Source: Lomentospora prolificans (taxonomy: Eukaryota > Ascomycota > Sordariomycetes > Microascales > Microascaceae). From it: 64,000 bases of DNA. This document shows positions 32,351-44,096 of this stretch, piece by piece (positions within the stretch are counted from its first letter, which is position 1; each line of letters starts with the position of its first letter). Location of the stretch: contig JARFXM010000009.1 of assembly GCA_029532625.1 (NCBI GenBank), forward strand, positions 496,001 through 560,000, given 5' to 3'. The notes beneath the pieces are model-generated. The model saw nothing but the letters and a program-made list of their open reading frames with translations, was not told where the DNA came from and did not search any database. A program made the translations under genes and the position numbers.

Positions 32351-35015
32351 TCACCTCTCTTCGTTCCTCAACGTCCTCGCCGTAGAGGTCCACGTCTCCG
32401 CCCTTACCGGCCTTCTCACCCCAGGAAATCCTCGGACTCTCGTAGGCTCCCAATTCAGAGTGCTAGTTCCACTAAACGACGGGGTCCTGTTCGCTAGAGC
32501 CTCCTGACTCGCGGTGCTGTTCCCACTCCCGTCTCTCAAGGTCTCCTGGCTCGGAGTATTGCTCACGCTCCTCCGTCCGTCCTCGAGTTCGGTCTCGGAA
32601 ACAACTTGCAGCCCAGTCCCGTGTTGGCCTAACCTATCCCTCAGCGAGGACATGGGCGGCGGAGACACAGACGCCGTCGGCGACGCCGTCATATTGCTAC
32701 AGACAAGCGTGCTCGTGCGCGAGTCAACCTGCGACTTTCCATGAAAAACCTCGACGCCCCCGTCCTTCGAGACGACGCTGTACATGGGGAAAGTCGGGTA
32801 CCTCGCAAGCTTCCGCACGGGATCCCTCTGCGGCGGGAGGATCTCCGCGCCCTCCTTCGTTACGGGCATGCCGAACGGCCCCATCTCCCACCCGCCGATA
32901 CGAGTGCCCTCCAGCGCCATGCGAAGCAGCTGATACTTGTCGTCGGCGTCGCGCGCAATCGCCTTGTCGACCGCTTTAGGGTCCACCAGGCCGCCGGCAC
33001 GCTTCCTCTTGCGTAGGAACTCGACGACGGTAGACAAGACGAGTTTGGCCCCGATGATGGCGAAGATGAGACAAAGCACCAGCAGGGTTGCCGTGACGTT
33101 AAAGTTTTGGACCGAGGCGGAGGTGCGGATGATGGTGTTTCGGCACTGCTCTTTGAACTCGGGGAGGATATTGACCTCGCGATACGCGGTGTCGAGGCGT
33201 GTCATGTTGATGTGTTGGGATATGGTGTCATTTCCGGACGGGTCGAGCCACGGCTTTGAGGACCAGTCTAGGATCATGTTCTGGAAGTGAGAAAGGCAAG
33301 TGGCGAACCAGTACTGAACCTCTAGCTGCCACTGATTTTCTGCCGGATCCGCACTCAAGATCGCGCTCTGCTCCTGCATGAGGAGGCCTAGGAAAGAGGC
33401 TCGGGGTTAGCTGACTACGCTTCATAAAAGTCGAGTGTGATGAGGGAGTCGGTGGCCGAGGTGCTCACCAGATGTGCTCTCAGGGCCGTTCAGGCTGATT
33501 TGGCCGCCCCAATACATGTTTTGCACCAGTCTGCGAGCCGTCACCTGCTGGTGGTTGTTGAATCCTAGGTCCAGCACCTTACGTGGCAGCTCCAAGATAC
33601 CTACCAGGCCAGAGCACTTGCCGGTTCCCGGGTTACATATTTCGTATGCTTCCTGACATGCCACGGTGTTGTACATCCGGTTTGAGAGATAGGCGTGTTG
33701 GCCATTGACATTAGAGGAAATCTGCGAGTCTACGCCGTGCGTAGCAAAATACAGCGGATCGTAGACCTTTTCGTAGAATATTATCCCCGTGGCCACGGCA
33801 AAGAAGGACATGTCGAAATCGTCCGTCTGGAAAGTAGGTATGAGGGGAATCCGACCTGTCTGCCCGCCCCATTCATTCCTGCCTTCTACTTTTGCATAAT
33901 GCCAAAATTTCCTACAGTAGCGCGCATTGTCAGTCAGACTCGCTCATGGCTGGGAAAAGGGACGGACTTTTGACAGGATAGATGCGCGCGTAGGCTTACA
34001 TTACCATTATTATTCCTTGGACCGCGTTCACTTGATGGAAGAGCGGGACTTTCCTGAACTCTGGGGGATAGAGGCGGGTCTGATTTTCAGCCAAGAGCTC
34101 TGTACCTATTAGTGTTATATTGCTCTCGGACGTGTACCGAACGTCCCACTTGCTGGTGTCTACTACACCGCAGGTGGCAGTCTTGCGAATTTGCACCCGT
34201 TCGCGCCGCGGTGCGTTGATTCCCAGATCTGCATGGGAGTCGAGCAACCCGGTATCTAAGTGAAGAGCGGGGCCGTCGGTGTTGTTGACGCCGAGACACC
34301 TGGTGTCGATGGTCCAAGGACAGTCGACCTCTTCGGCGGCGTATGGCAAGGTGATCTGCCGAGACCTAGACGCTGGTGGCGAGGATGTTCCCGCTAAACG
34401 GCTGATCGCGTAGTGAGCCTGCGAATATGTGCGAGCCCACCTTAGGTTATGGCGAAACCAGGATTCATAGGCACTGCGCGACGCGCGAAGGGAAGAGTCG
34501 TTTTCTACGCTATTAATTTCGGCGGCCGTCAACTCACCAGCTCCAAATCCCACGTCGCCGCAGTGTTCCGGTACAGCGGTTACAAAGACGTCGCCGTAGC
34601 CGTCGCTAGCTACGTTCGCGACGAGGACCGAGCCGATGATGAAGGTGGCCCAGAGGATAGCTGCTAGAATGGAAAAGGGAACAATTCGCCACCACACGCG
34701 CTTTGAGATATTCTTCCAAGCCCAGTATAGTTTCACTCCCTCAAAAGCTGACTCCAGAGCTCCCGATTCGGAGCGAAAGAGAACTTGAAGCTGGAGATCC
34801 AGAACGTCCTTGTTCTTTCGGGCGGCAAAGTACTGGTGGAGGAAGTAGGCGACGATGCCGGAAAAGGCGATGCCCGCCCATGCAACTAGGGCAGAAAGTG
34901 CGGCAATGATGTAGTTTCCCGTCTTTGTGGGTACCGTCAGGGTAAGGCTGAAGGGGAACTGCTCGTCATGGTTGTTCCAGAGCCCATAGTAGATGCTCGT
35001 CTCGTTGGCGACCAT
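32351..35015 (-). CDS. Fungal integral membrane protein with large ectodomain, function unknown, 3 exons
   Basis: Exons inferred at 35015-34005, 33826-33469 and 33387-32351 join to 801 aa. Two TM segments lie near the N terminus (about residues 34-58, KTGNYIIAALSALVAWAGIA, and 111-135, IVPFSILAAILWATFIIG). A region of about 420 residues with scattered Cys and Asn-X-Ser/Thr sites follows (NNTD, ESNITL, NDTIS, HINMT). A third TM segment is at about 554-579, and the cytosolic tail is rich in Ser, Thr and Arg (GGVEVFHGKSQVDSRTSTLV, SVSPPPMSSLRDR). I know this layout from many unnamed fungal proteins, sometimes mislabelled as cytochrome P450, but there is no P450 heme motif here. A surface receptor or wall-sensing role is only a guess. 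Confidence 0.75.
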
Positions 35016-37191
35016 GTTGATGATTCGCAGACTCGTTCGGGCAGAGTGCGATCGGATAGATTCCCTAGGCGCCCGATAACTGCTCCAGATCGGCCTGTTT
35101 TTAGTGAGCTAAAAGGAAACGAGTGCCAATCGAGCGAGGAAGTGGCGGTCGACTACCAAGAGATGTGAAGGCGAATATCGCACAGTTGAGAACAATACAG
35201 GATATGGGTTGAAGAAGAGCCCTCAAGGTTAGACGAGGCGTAATATCGGATGTCCCTCGTCGGCATGATCTAGCGTGATCAATATACTCAAAGAGAAACA
35301 ACCCCAAGTCCAGCGGGAACTATTAATCGTTACAAGGCGAAATTGAAGAGGAGGCATAGATTGAAAATGGCCGGTATGAGACGTAGATATCGCAGGAACC
35401 CTACGACAGGCAGCTCTCCATCTCAACGTCGCCCGGGGGGGAAAGGGCAAGTTAAGACGAGATGGAAAACCACCAGCTCTGTCCAACCGCGAAGACCGGC
35501 AATCACTGCTATTCTTTCCCAATCGTGTTATCGACATCGCCCATGTATTACCATCTCATGGAGCCGAAAACGGCAGGATGGACAAACGCCCAATAGTGCA
35601 ACGATCGCAGCGGGAACTGCTCAAGAACCATGGTTCAATCGGGTCCATCAGCTGTCGACGTTGTATTTTCGGCTCTTCTCAATGTCGTTTTAACGGACCC
35701 CGCAATGCTTGGTCGCGGTCGCTTCGTAGAAATGCAGACATTTCGAAGCCAAGCCGGGCGTGTTGGCGAGATGCTGATCTTGCCGTGAGGCGCATCTCTC
35801 TCATCTTGATTGCAACCGTGCGGCGCAGCACCACCCGAACCAGTGGGGGGGGGAATCAATGCCTGATTCTATTTCGGCGTGAAAGCGGCTAGAGGACTTC
35901 GAAGCTGCCGGGGGACCTTGGTCCGGTCGACTTGCGTCACACACACTCGAGCTATTACAGCCAGCGTTATTGCGTCCCCGGCGTTATTGCACATAGTGTA
36001 CGGGCAACCGTGTCGTACAGGCCATGGTCGACGCCAAGTCGAGCGTTCCCTGGCGCTTCTCTGTCTTACTCTCCTTGTCGCACAGGGTGTGACGAACTCG
36101 AATCTAGTGGGCGAAACAATCCCACCGTGAAAGCGTAAATCGACTCGCTGGTTGTCGCGTCTGCCACTGCCATTGCTTCCCTTTCCTGCGGTCCCTTATA
36201 GGGCTCTACGCCGTTCATAGATTAATTAGGTTGAACTAACAGCAAGCTCCTTTTTTAAGAGGTCGCGGGAGGACCGGGCCACCGACTTGATGCAATTAGT
36301 AGCCAGCATATTAACGATCCTGGCTGGAGCTTCGCTTCGGCCAGCAGCCAGTAACCCCTCCCGTCAAATGCCTACCATGCCAATGCCAGGAGCTGCATGC
36401 CAGCTGCCTTCTGCTTGGGGATCAACCAAGGTTGGGCGCAACACTCAGGGTGGGCGCGTCAGCGCTCACTCGGATATGGGTGTACCTTGCGTAGAATCCT
36501 GGACTGAAACGCAGTATCTGCCTGTTGGTGTTCATTCGTTGCATTCGCCCTCTCTGGAGTCTGTTCTAATCGACATTCGTTGACAGAGGCGTAGCCGACT
36601 ATGGTGAAATCCGCAAATAGAACTCAGAAAGTCCCCGTGCAACAGATAGCCGCCCGCCCCCAATTGGGGCTGCCGCCGACACAGCCTTCATTCCTCTCTT
36701 TCTCTCTGTTACACGAACAATCCCCTGCAGGTGTTGTTAACCCAATCGAGTCTGCACCTTGATATCATGGGCAACATTAAACGCAAGACGAATAGAACAA
36801 TGCGAGAGAAAAGAGCAAGCCGGGTATCGAACAAATGTATAGTAAAACATGTCCATAGTTACAACGGTTATTATAACACTGCCCTGGGGAGTTGAGGGCA
36901 AATGAAGGAAACAAGAAAAACTCCCATCAGCCATGATGTGCATCCTTCGCTTCCCATGAGAACGCACAGAATCAGACAAGCATAGTGCCACTCAAGTGTT
37001 GGTCCTTCACCTCCCGAGTTGCCATCTTTCGTCCCATCTTAAGCTCTGGGGACCGTTGCTCCTGCTTACTCCTGAAAGCCGTTGGGAGGAAACAATCCTG
37101 CTTCGACTCTTCGGTTCGTAAGGCGTAGACGGCCCACCGTGAAATCCTCCAACTCCAAGCTCTCCACCTTATTCTTCTCTCACCGCATAAG
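35016..37191. other. Intergenic, about 2.2 kb
   Basis: Between the start of the membrane protein gene (-) and the 3' end of the striatin gene (-). Only short frames without domains. No RNA gene recognised. Confidence 0.55.
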
Positions 37192-39928
37192 TTACTGCCG
37201 AGCAAACACTTTCACTACACCATCTCCACCACCACTAACAACCCATTTGCCATCCTGGCTCCATATAACTGAGCATACTCCTTCGCCTCTCATGATGCGA
37301 TGAGTTGTAATCTCCTGCGTGCAGGATCGCTTCTCCAAGCTCCAGAATCGAAGCGACGCATCGTGCCCTGAAGTTACCAGTTCCCGGCCGTCGGGGCTAA
37401 GGGATAGGCTTGATATGGCCGCGGGGTGTGACAACATACTGTACGCACATTGGCCTGTAAGGAGATCAAATATTAGTATGAGGGCAATGAAACGAAATCC
37501 AATAACTATCGACTTACCGCTATTAGCGTCGAAGAATCGAACGAACCGGTCTTCGTGTCCGGATATGATGACGCCCTCCACTCCCGTTCCAGCTATCGAC
37601 TTGCCTCCGGTGGGACCGCCACTAGTTGCCTCATCATCGGCAAGGCCACCATTGTGCTGTTGCTGTTCAAGGCCCGCCGTTGTGGCGACCACGGCATTCA
37701 CACTAGTGGACATTGTACCATCATATGTCTCGAGACTGGCAAGGCTACCAATCGTCTCACCAGTCTTAGTATCGTAGACTAGAATTACAGCATCAGAGTA
37801 TGAGACAACAAACGACTCTCCCGTACCACTAAGGGGTGTAATGCACGTAGGGCTTGCAGTTGATCCATCCTCTCGCGTGATAGTGTGAAGGAGAGTATGA
37901 TGGAATGGTGAGTTGGATGCGACAGACGCCTGAGGCGTGTTCGCGAATCCACTGCCAGAGCTCATCGAATTGCCACGCACGCGGCCCGAGCTGCCGGGGG
38001 GTCTGCGCGGCCCAGGTCCTGGTTGGGGCGAGCCGAGACGTGGAGGCGTGCTTATTGCCCATAGCTTCACAGTGCCGTCGGCCGAACCAGAGACAAGGAG
38101 TATCCTGTCAGAGTTGCCAATGGAGCCACCTTTGGCTGCTCCGTAAACCGAGTAGAGGGTTCCGGGGAGGACGCAAAGGGCCCATACGGCGTCACCATGG
38201 CCTTCCAAAGTAGCCTTGGGGTCGATTCGGCCACGTTCCCATACTCGGATGGTGGAGTCTTGGCCGCCAGAGAAAATCCAACCATCACCTTGCGCACGGC
38301 CGCCGGTCATAAAGTTAGGCGACGGGCTCCAAGCTGCGAGGCAGAGAACTGCGCCTGCATGGCCACGGTGAGTAAAGTTGGCTGTGACGTCTAGGTCGGA
38401 TACCGGATTAGGATGTCCACCTATGCTGTCCAGTCGGGGAACGTGGAATCGCTTGATCATGCCGTCATCTCCGGCCGTGCAAATCTCAGGCTCGGCCGGA
38501 CTGCCGCCGCCCGAGAAGATGACGCTGCGAACTGTATCGAGGTGGCCACGAAGGCCAAACCTCCACTTGAAATTCCCGGCTTCTACCTGCTGATTGCCCG
38601 CATTCAAGGATAGTTCATTGTCAAAACTTCTACGCCTAGACGAAGAGCTCTTGCGTCGATGAGAGTTGGCGAACCGACTTGGGGATTTAGGCATGGTCTC
38701 TGCGGACGGAAATACATCTGTATCGGGACGGTTCGTAGCGGGCTGTTGAGGAGCGACAGAAGTTCCCATGTCAGAGAAGTCCCATGCATCAGAGTCGCCT
38801 CCTGCTTTCTTATCACTGGTATAGCCGGATCCTTCCCCGCTTCTGAAGGTCTCGTTCACGTGGTTTTGGGTACTTTGGGTCTCATCATGTGTGCGGTTGG
38901 GCCCAGAAGATGGAGGGGGCCAATCCGCGCTACCTGCAAAGATAGACGACTGCTGATGCTGTTCCACGGATCGCGCCAATGGCTGTACTTGCGATTCGGG
39001 ATTACGACTTTGGAAGTTGGAAGTTGTGATGGCACCGGAAGCGGGGACGTGGTTCGGGACAGGAGCGGGGCGAGAGGAGCTTATCTCGCGGGCCTGGTTT
39101 GGCGCCGGTCGGGGCTGCGCCGCGTAACTTTGTTCTAGCTGCTGCTGCACACCCGACATATTGAAACCTTCGGCCTCGGCGCGAGCTTCATCGAAAGAGG
39201 GAAGAGGAGGTGATTCCCGGGGAGGTAGAGGATTGGCGGGTGTCATCATCAAGTATGTAAACTCGTTTTGGCACTGGTCGAGGAAGGATTTAAGGTCTTT
39301 TCGCGAAGACTCGTCCTCCGGCTTTCCGATCGGGACGGCCGCGTCTCCTTCGACGTGTTCCTTGGCTGTGATGACGAAATCACGTTAGTTCTTACTAGCT
39401 CTTCTCCAAATCAATAGCTGGGGGTGCACTCACAAGCAAGCTTCTCCTGTAACATGGCAGATCGGGCCTCCTTGTCCTCAGCAATATCCTGAGCAGGATC
39501 ATACTTGCCCTGACCCGTGAGTTGGGCGGACTGCTCCTTAATCTTCCGCTGAAGAAGTTTGATATATTTCTTAGAAGCATTCTGTGTGGCATCGCCTCGC
39601 TTCAGCTTCCCTTCCAGCTGCGCTATCCGCGCCTTCATCTCCTGCTTTTCGATATCCCAAGAATTACGTTCGCGCTCGTGCCGATGCCATTCGGACTGCA
39701 GGAATCTCATAACACCTATACATGCACACCTATGTTAGAAGGTAATGTCTACCGTAGTACGACGCGAGAAGCCGGAGAATGATGCTCACCCTGCAGGGTG
39801 TATTCGGTCCCTGGCGGCCGGTTCGCGGCGTTCGCTTGTTGTTGCTGTTGCTGCATCCCCATATTCCCCTCCATTCCACCTACTCCGTTCCCACCATTCA
39901 CCACCATGTTAGAAGTCGGCCAACTCAT
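37192..39928 (-). CDS. PRO11: Striatin orthologue (PRO11/HAM-3 type), WD40 scaffold of the STRIPAK complex, 4 exons
   Basis: Exons inferred at 39928-39790, 39715-39434, 39365-37518 and 37454-37192 give 843 aa. After a Gln-rich start (MSWPTSNMVVNGGNG) comes the striatin hallmark EYTLQGVMRFLQSEWHRHER, split by intron 1, with the caveolin-binding-like element and a long coiled coil (EKQEMKARIAQLEGKLKRG). The middle is Ser/Pro-rich and disordered with a basic RRKSSSSRRRSF patch. The C-terminal half holds WD40 repeats, for example FGLRGHLDTVRSVIFSGGG, FSGGQDSTIRVWERG, LVSGSADGTVKLWAIS, LVTSGHDASLRFWSLE and WVVSGGGDGVVKVFARQ. By family knowledge, PRO11 scaffolds PP2A, Mob3 and kinases in STRIPAK and is needed for hyphal fusion and fruiting-body formation. 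The last intron is 63 bases, in frame and without a stop. Confidence 0.93.
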
Positions 39929-41824
39929 ACACGCAGATGTCTCGAGTTGAGCTCGCTGCAGGTCCGACCGAGAGTCTCGGAGCTATAATGGGCGGCCGTT
40001 CGACCCGATGTCACCGTCGTCGTTTGGGATGCTTTTGGGTGTAATATATCATCTGCGTTCGATCTGCAAGCGGGAGGTTGGTCTGAGAGGTCGGTCGAGA
40101 AGTGAACAGCTGGCGCGATTACCTTGGTCGTCGCGAGGCTGAGCAATTGGGAAGGGAGAAAAAAAACCGAAGCGCGCGGTTGGGACCGGGGTAGGGAGTA
40201 AGGGTTGGTTTTGTTTGCTCGCCCCGTTATTCAGACTAGGCGAGCTCTTCGCGAATTTCGTCGTTGAAACAATTATAAAGGATGCCGCCGTGTTGGAGAT
40301 GATCGCAACACGGCCTTGCGAAGCGGCGAAAAGACTTAATGACGTTGGGTCTGTTGAGCTTTCCCCTTTTGCTAGGTAGGGCGGGACCTTGCGATAGGAG
40401 GTGATGGAATTTCGGTGGAGGCGTCCGACATGCCTGATTCCCCAAAGTTTCATCACGTGCCTAGGCCGTGGCCCCAACCTGACCCATTTTTCGACATGGG
40501 GCAGGTCCCTCGCCCGACAGATATCAAGTAGCGCTTCCCTCATCAACAATATCCTCAATTCTACATCAACACAACTTTTCAAATCCCTTTCTCAGCCCCT
40601 TTTCTCGTCCCAATTTCGGGGCCTCAATCTCAGAAACTCTAAATCCGAACCAATAGCGGAAGTGCCGCGTGGACGTTATCCAGTTTTGGCAACATCACTA
40701 GCTGCCATACTCCCATCGAGCTTTCATGTTGTGCTGAACTCAGAAGAGGAATAGGAAACTAGCACATCAAGGCATGCGCTGATAATTCAACAACTGGCAC
40801 TAAGACTGAGATCATGGTTAGAGACGGCACGATTCCGATGGATCTCCTCCTATATAGCAACTCTCTCGACGAACTACAGTGGACAGCTAGTTTTTCATAA
40901 GGACTGATGAGAACTGTCCGGAATTTACTCTATAGATATCACTACCTTCCAAGGGCAGGATTGAATAGTGTAGGAATAGCGGAAAGGCAATACATGCTAT
41001 ATAAGCTGAGACCGACGCCAAGCTGAGTCTAGGAATTAGTACTGGCATGCATCATGCTCCCCAGCATCCTTACCTATCCTCATACATGCTGAAATTAGCT
41101 TCTTGTTACGACATACCATGTGAGTAAGCATAAGGCAAACCATGCAAGCAAGCAGGGCAAGCCCTGGCAGAAGTTCGGAAGTAAGCAAGCGACACCGCAA
41201 GTCAAGAAGCAAGAAGGCAAAGGATATATAAAGGAAGCAAGGAACCACATACTAGCTAAAGAAGAGCAATCACAAGAGAACACCTACCTGTGTACTTGCG
41301 GACTATGTAGAGGTGACTTACATGAAACAGCGACCACAACGATCACTGTGAATAGCGTCACAGTACCCTCACCTCACTTGCTAGCTGCTCGGCCGCCAGC
41401 AAGTAGGCCGCATGGTGAAAGCTGTAACACTTCTAGTACAGTCATACATACAACACCCAATCATGCCACTACAGACTAGAATTATGGGCATTCCTTAGTC
41501 TTAGAGGCCACGATTCCTTGGTGGAATCACATCATTGATACTAGAACCTGGCTACTGGTAGTATTGCCTCATGGTCCAGTCTAATACAATAGCTTCATGG
41601 TACATTCATGGATTAGAAGAGTCCAAGGAGCCTAGAAATCACCGGCATATCAACAATAGGTGCAGTGTTGTATAGCGCACTAGTGGAGAGGGTATGCTAA
41701 TATAATTCTCACAAATCCCATGAACCTATCAACACAGGCATCACCTGGATAACCACTGGGAACTAGATAGTTTGTCAGTGCCCTAATGCCAAGCACTTGC
41801 CCTATAACACATCTCAATGGATGA

Positions 41825-41843
41825 TGCCTTGCATTGCAAGGCA
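41825..41843. repeat. Perfect inverted repeat, 9-bp arms around a single T
   Basis: The 19 bases TGCCTTGCATTGCAAGGCA read as a perfect hairpin with one central base. Confidence 0.85.
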
Positions 41844-42375
41844 ATCAATCACTTAAAGAGCACAATGAAAGACAGAATTAGCAAGATTCATGATGGGGAT
41901 GGAGCACTTATTGCTAACTGATGACTCTAGGGTTCTATATTTTAGACCTATGAGGATCTCCCTTTTGCTCTATTCCAGCCCTGCAACGAGATGTGGTCAA
42001 CAATTTGTTCCTTGCATTAGCATCAGTCCACTGCCATGAGTGCGAATGTCATTTCAGTCTGGGTATCATTTCAGTCCACATGGGGATAGAAATGACATCC
42101 ATTCCTATCACTGTCATTAATGTACCTAATCTTAGTTATATGCATATTCGAGTTTCCCAGTCCAACAGGACAGCCTGTGGAACGCCCCGCATGCGATGTG
42201 ATGTCTGCAGCAATTCACGAGGCGGAGCTGTGTTAATGGCATAGGTATATTGAAGATTTACAGATGGTGAAAAGGAAAAAGAGAAGAGTCTCTAAGTTGC
42301 CCCTTCAGATATATATATATATTATACATACAAGATCTGTTCGCTTGGGGTTTGTTTGCTCAGAGGGAAGGCGCG

Positions 42376-42423
42376 ATGCGTACGTTCTTCATTTCGGTGC
42401 CGGTTGACCATTGTGCGTCTTAG
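42376..42423 (+). promoter_or_regulatory. Short upstream ORF before the NLR-like gene
   Basis: An ATG followed by 14 codons and a TAG, ending 11 bases before the inferred start codon at 42435. If it lies in the 5' leader it could lower translation of the NLR-like protein. No transcript start is known from sequence. Confidence 0.35.
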
Positions 42424-42434
42424 TCTTACTGACC

Positions 42435-43939
42435 ATGTCCGATGACGGGAATAAGAAGCGGAGAATCCGCTCCAGCTCATTGAGCGGCGCCAAAGCGCTG
42501 ACTAGCCAGGAGCTGGGAGAAGCCGTCGCGAGGGTTGAGAAGCTCATTATTGTCAACTCATTACTGCATATTAAACTTCCGCGCAGCGGTGGGCGCACTC
42601 GATGTTTGATGGTTCCCCCGACAAGAACCGCCCGTTTCTTCGACAGGGTCGATGTCTTTGAGGATCTTGATAGAGTGCTTGGCCCAGTTACAAGGGGAAC
42701 CTCGTTTCGATCCGTTGCTATCCACGGCATGGCCGGGGTAGGCAAGAGCAGCATTGCTTCGACCTACATAGAAACGCGGTACAAGGAAAACATCTACGAT
42801 GTTTGCCTCTGGGTGCAAGGCGAGAAGTCGCTGTCCCTGAGACAGAGCTTCACAGATATTGCCCTGAGGCTCAAGCTCCCCGGTGCACACCCGCAGAACC
42901 CCGATGGCAACCTGATCCTTGTCCAGGAATGGTTCCAGTCTACCGGTAAGAGAAGGGTGGAATAATAATTTTCTTTCCCAGTACAACAAGACAAGCTGAC
43001 TTCTACGGGCGATAGAGAGCGCTTGGTTAGTCGTGTACGACAATGTCGAGTCTACGGATGTCCTCATGCCTTACTGGCCAGTATCAAGCAAGGGCCGGGC
43101 AATCATCACAACGCGAAACCACTCTCTCGCTTTAGAGCCCGCCTCTGAGGGCCTGGAGGTGAAGTCGTGGGATGCCATGACCGGGTCAGAATTCCTTCTC
43201 TGGCTTCTCAAGAGAAATATTGGTAGGGATTTGGAAGTGGAGTCCGATACTGCCCTTGAACTCTCGCTGCGCCTGGGCGGGCACGCCTTGGTGATTTCGC
43301 AGTTAGCCAGCCTGATACACAAGTTCAACTCCTCTATCCGCGATTTCATGACCATGTACCTTAAGAATCCCCGGATAGCGCATGAGAGGGGCGAGTTCAA
43401 GGCTATTTGGGAAATCTCTTTCGAATCTCTCAACGAGAGCTGCGAAGCCCTGTTGGGAATTGTATCCTTCTTAATGCCCGACAGCATTCCTCAAGAGATC
43501 CTTGGAGGCGAGATCGATAGGGATTTCCCGGATGATTTGTCCTATTGTCCCGATGACTTTAGGTATACTCCCACATTTTACCCATCCGGAATCTCGCTGG
43601 TGCTTTGGACTGATTAATGCTCGGTGCAGACTTTTTCAAGATCTCGGGGTTCTCTCTGACCTGGGACTAATCAAGAGAGACATCGACACGGGGACACTAT
43701 CGACACATCGAATAGTACAGACGCAGTTCAAGTACTTTTTAAAACCAGAGCAGCGCAAAAGGTGCTTCAACGACGCGGTCTTGCTTGTAGCAGATGTGTT
43801 CCCCGCCGAAGATACCAAGGCCGGCCAGCTGTATGAGAGATGGGATACGTGCAATCGATACATCCAGCACGCCAGAGGCGTTCGATCTCACGGTGGGCAC
43901 TTGAAACGCTCCAGCTTGGATGAAGATCTTCATTGTTAA
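42435..43939 (+). CDS. NB-ARC (STAND/NLR-type) NTPase, short form lacking most of a repeat domain
   Basis: Exons inferred at 42435-42945, 43016-43562 and 43630-43939 give 455 aa. After a basic, Ser-rich N terminus, the nucleotide-binding module has Walker A GMAGVGKSS, Walker B WLVVYDNVE (split by intron 1), the sensor RAIITTRN, a GGHALVISQLA motif in the GLPL position, and a winged-helix part with LSTHRIVQTQFKYFL. The C terminus begins a segment typical of fungal NB-ARC-TPR proteins (FPAEDTKAGQLYERWDTCNRY) but stops at residue 455, with no TPR repeats. STAND NTPases of this type act in fungal self/non-self recognition and regulated cell death. No recognisable N-terminal effector domain is seen. 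It may be a truncated gene or a short natural form. Confidence 0.72.
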
Positions 43940-44096
43940 CAAGTTCCTTTAGCTGAGGAAGAGAGATCCAGAGTACCCGGCGAAGAATAGAGGGTACAAC
44001 CCAGAGTATGAGAACCCTTCAGGAGGGGTGCACGCGGATTTCAACATGGTAATAACGTTTAGTTGCTAGCCACTCCTAGTTACAACCGGATATAAG
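43940..44096. other. Spacer between the NLR-like gene and the NLR relic
   Basis: About 160 bases with no recognisable domain. A frame around 43955-44050 is open but does not resemble TPR or WD repeats. Confidence 0.4.

Larger units (their letters stand above)
39929..42434. other. Intergenic with an AT-richer, non-coding-looking stretch
   Basis: The PRO11 promoter occupies the first part. A CT-rich, UTR-like stretch is seen at about 40530-40620. From about 40780 to 42350 the sequence becomes AT-richer with TATATA runs (for example 42309-42322), no long frames and small repeats: a 9-bp-arm palindrome at 41825-41843 and a 10-base direct repeat at 42050-42059 and 42067-42076. It may be an old transposon remnant, but no family is recognised. 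Confidence 0.45.

Noticed and set aside
40401..40754. 117-codon plus-strand frame with mitochondrial-like Ser/Arg content
   Set aside because: No known domain, and it runs through UTR-like CT-rich sequence.
41120..41479. 119-codon frame in the AT-richer stretch, considered as a Copia gag remnant
   Set aside because: No proper zinc knuckle or protease/integrase motif and no flanking LTR seen.
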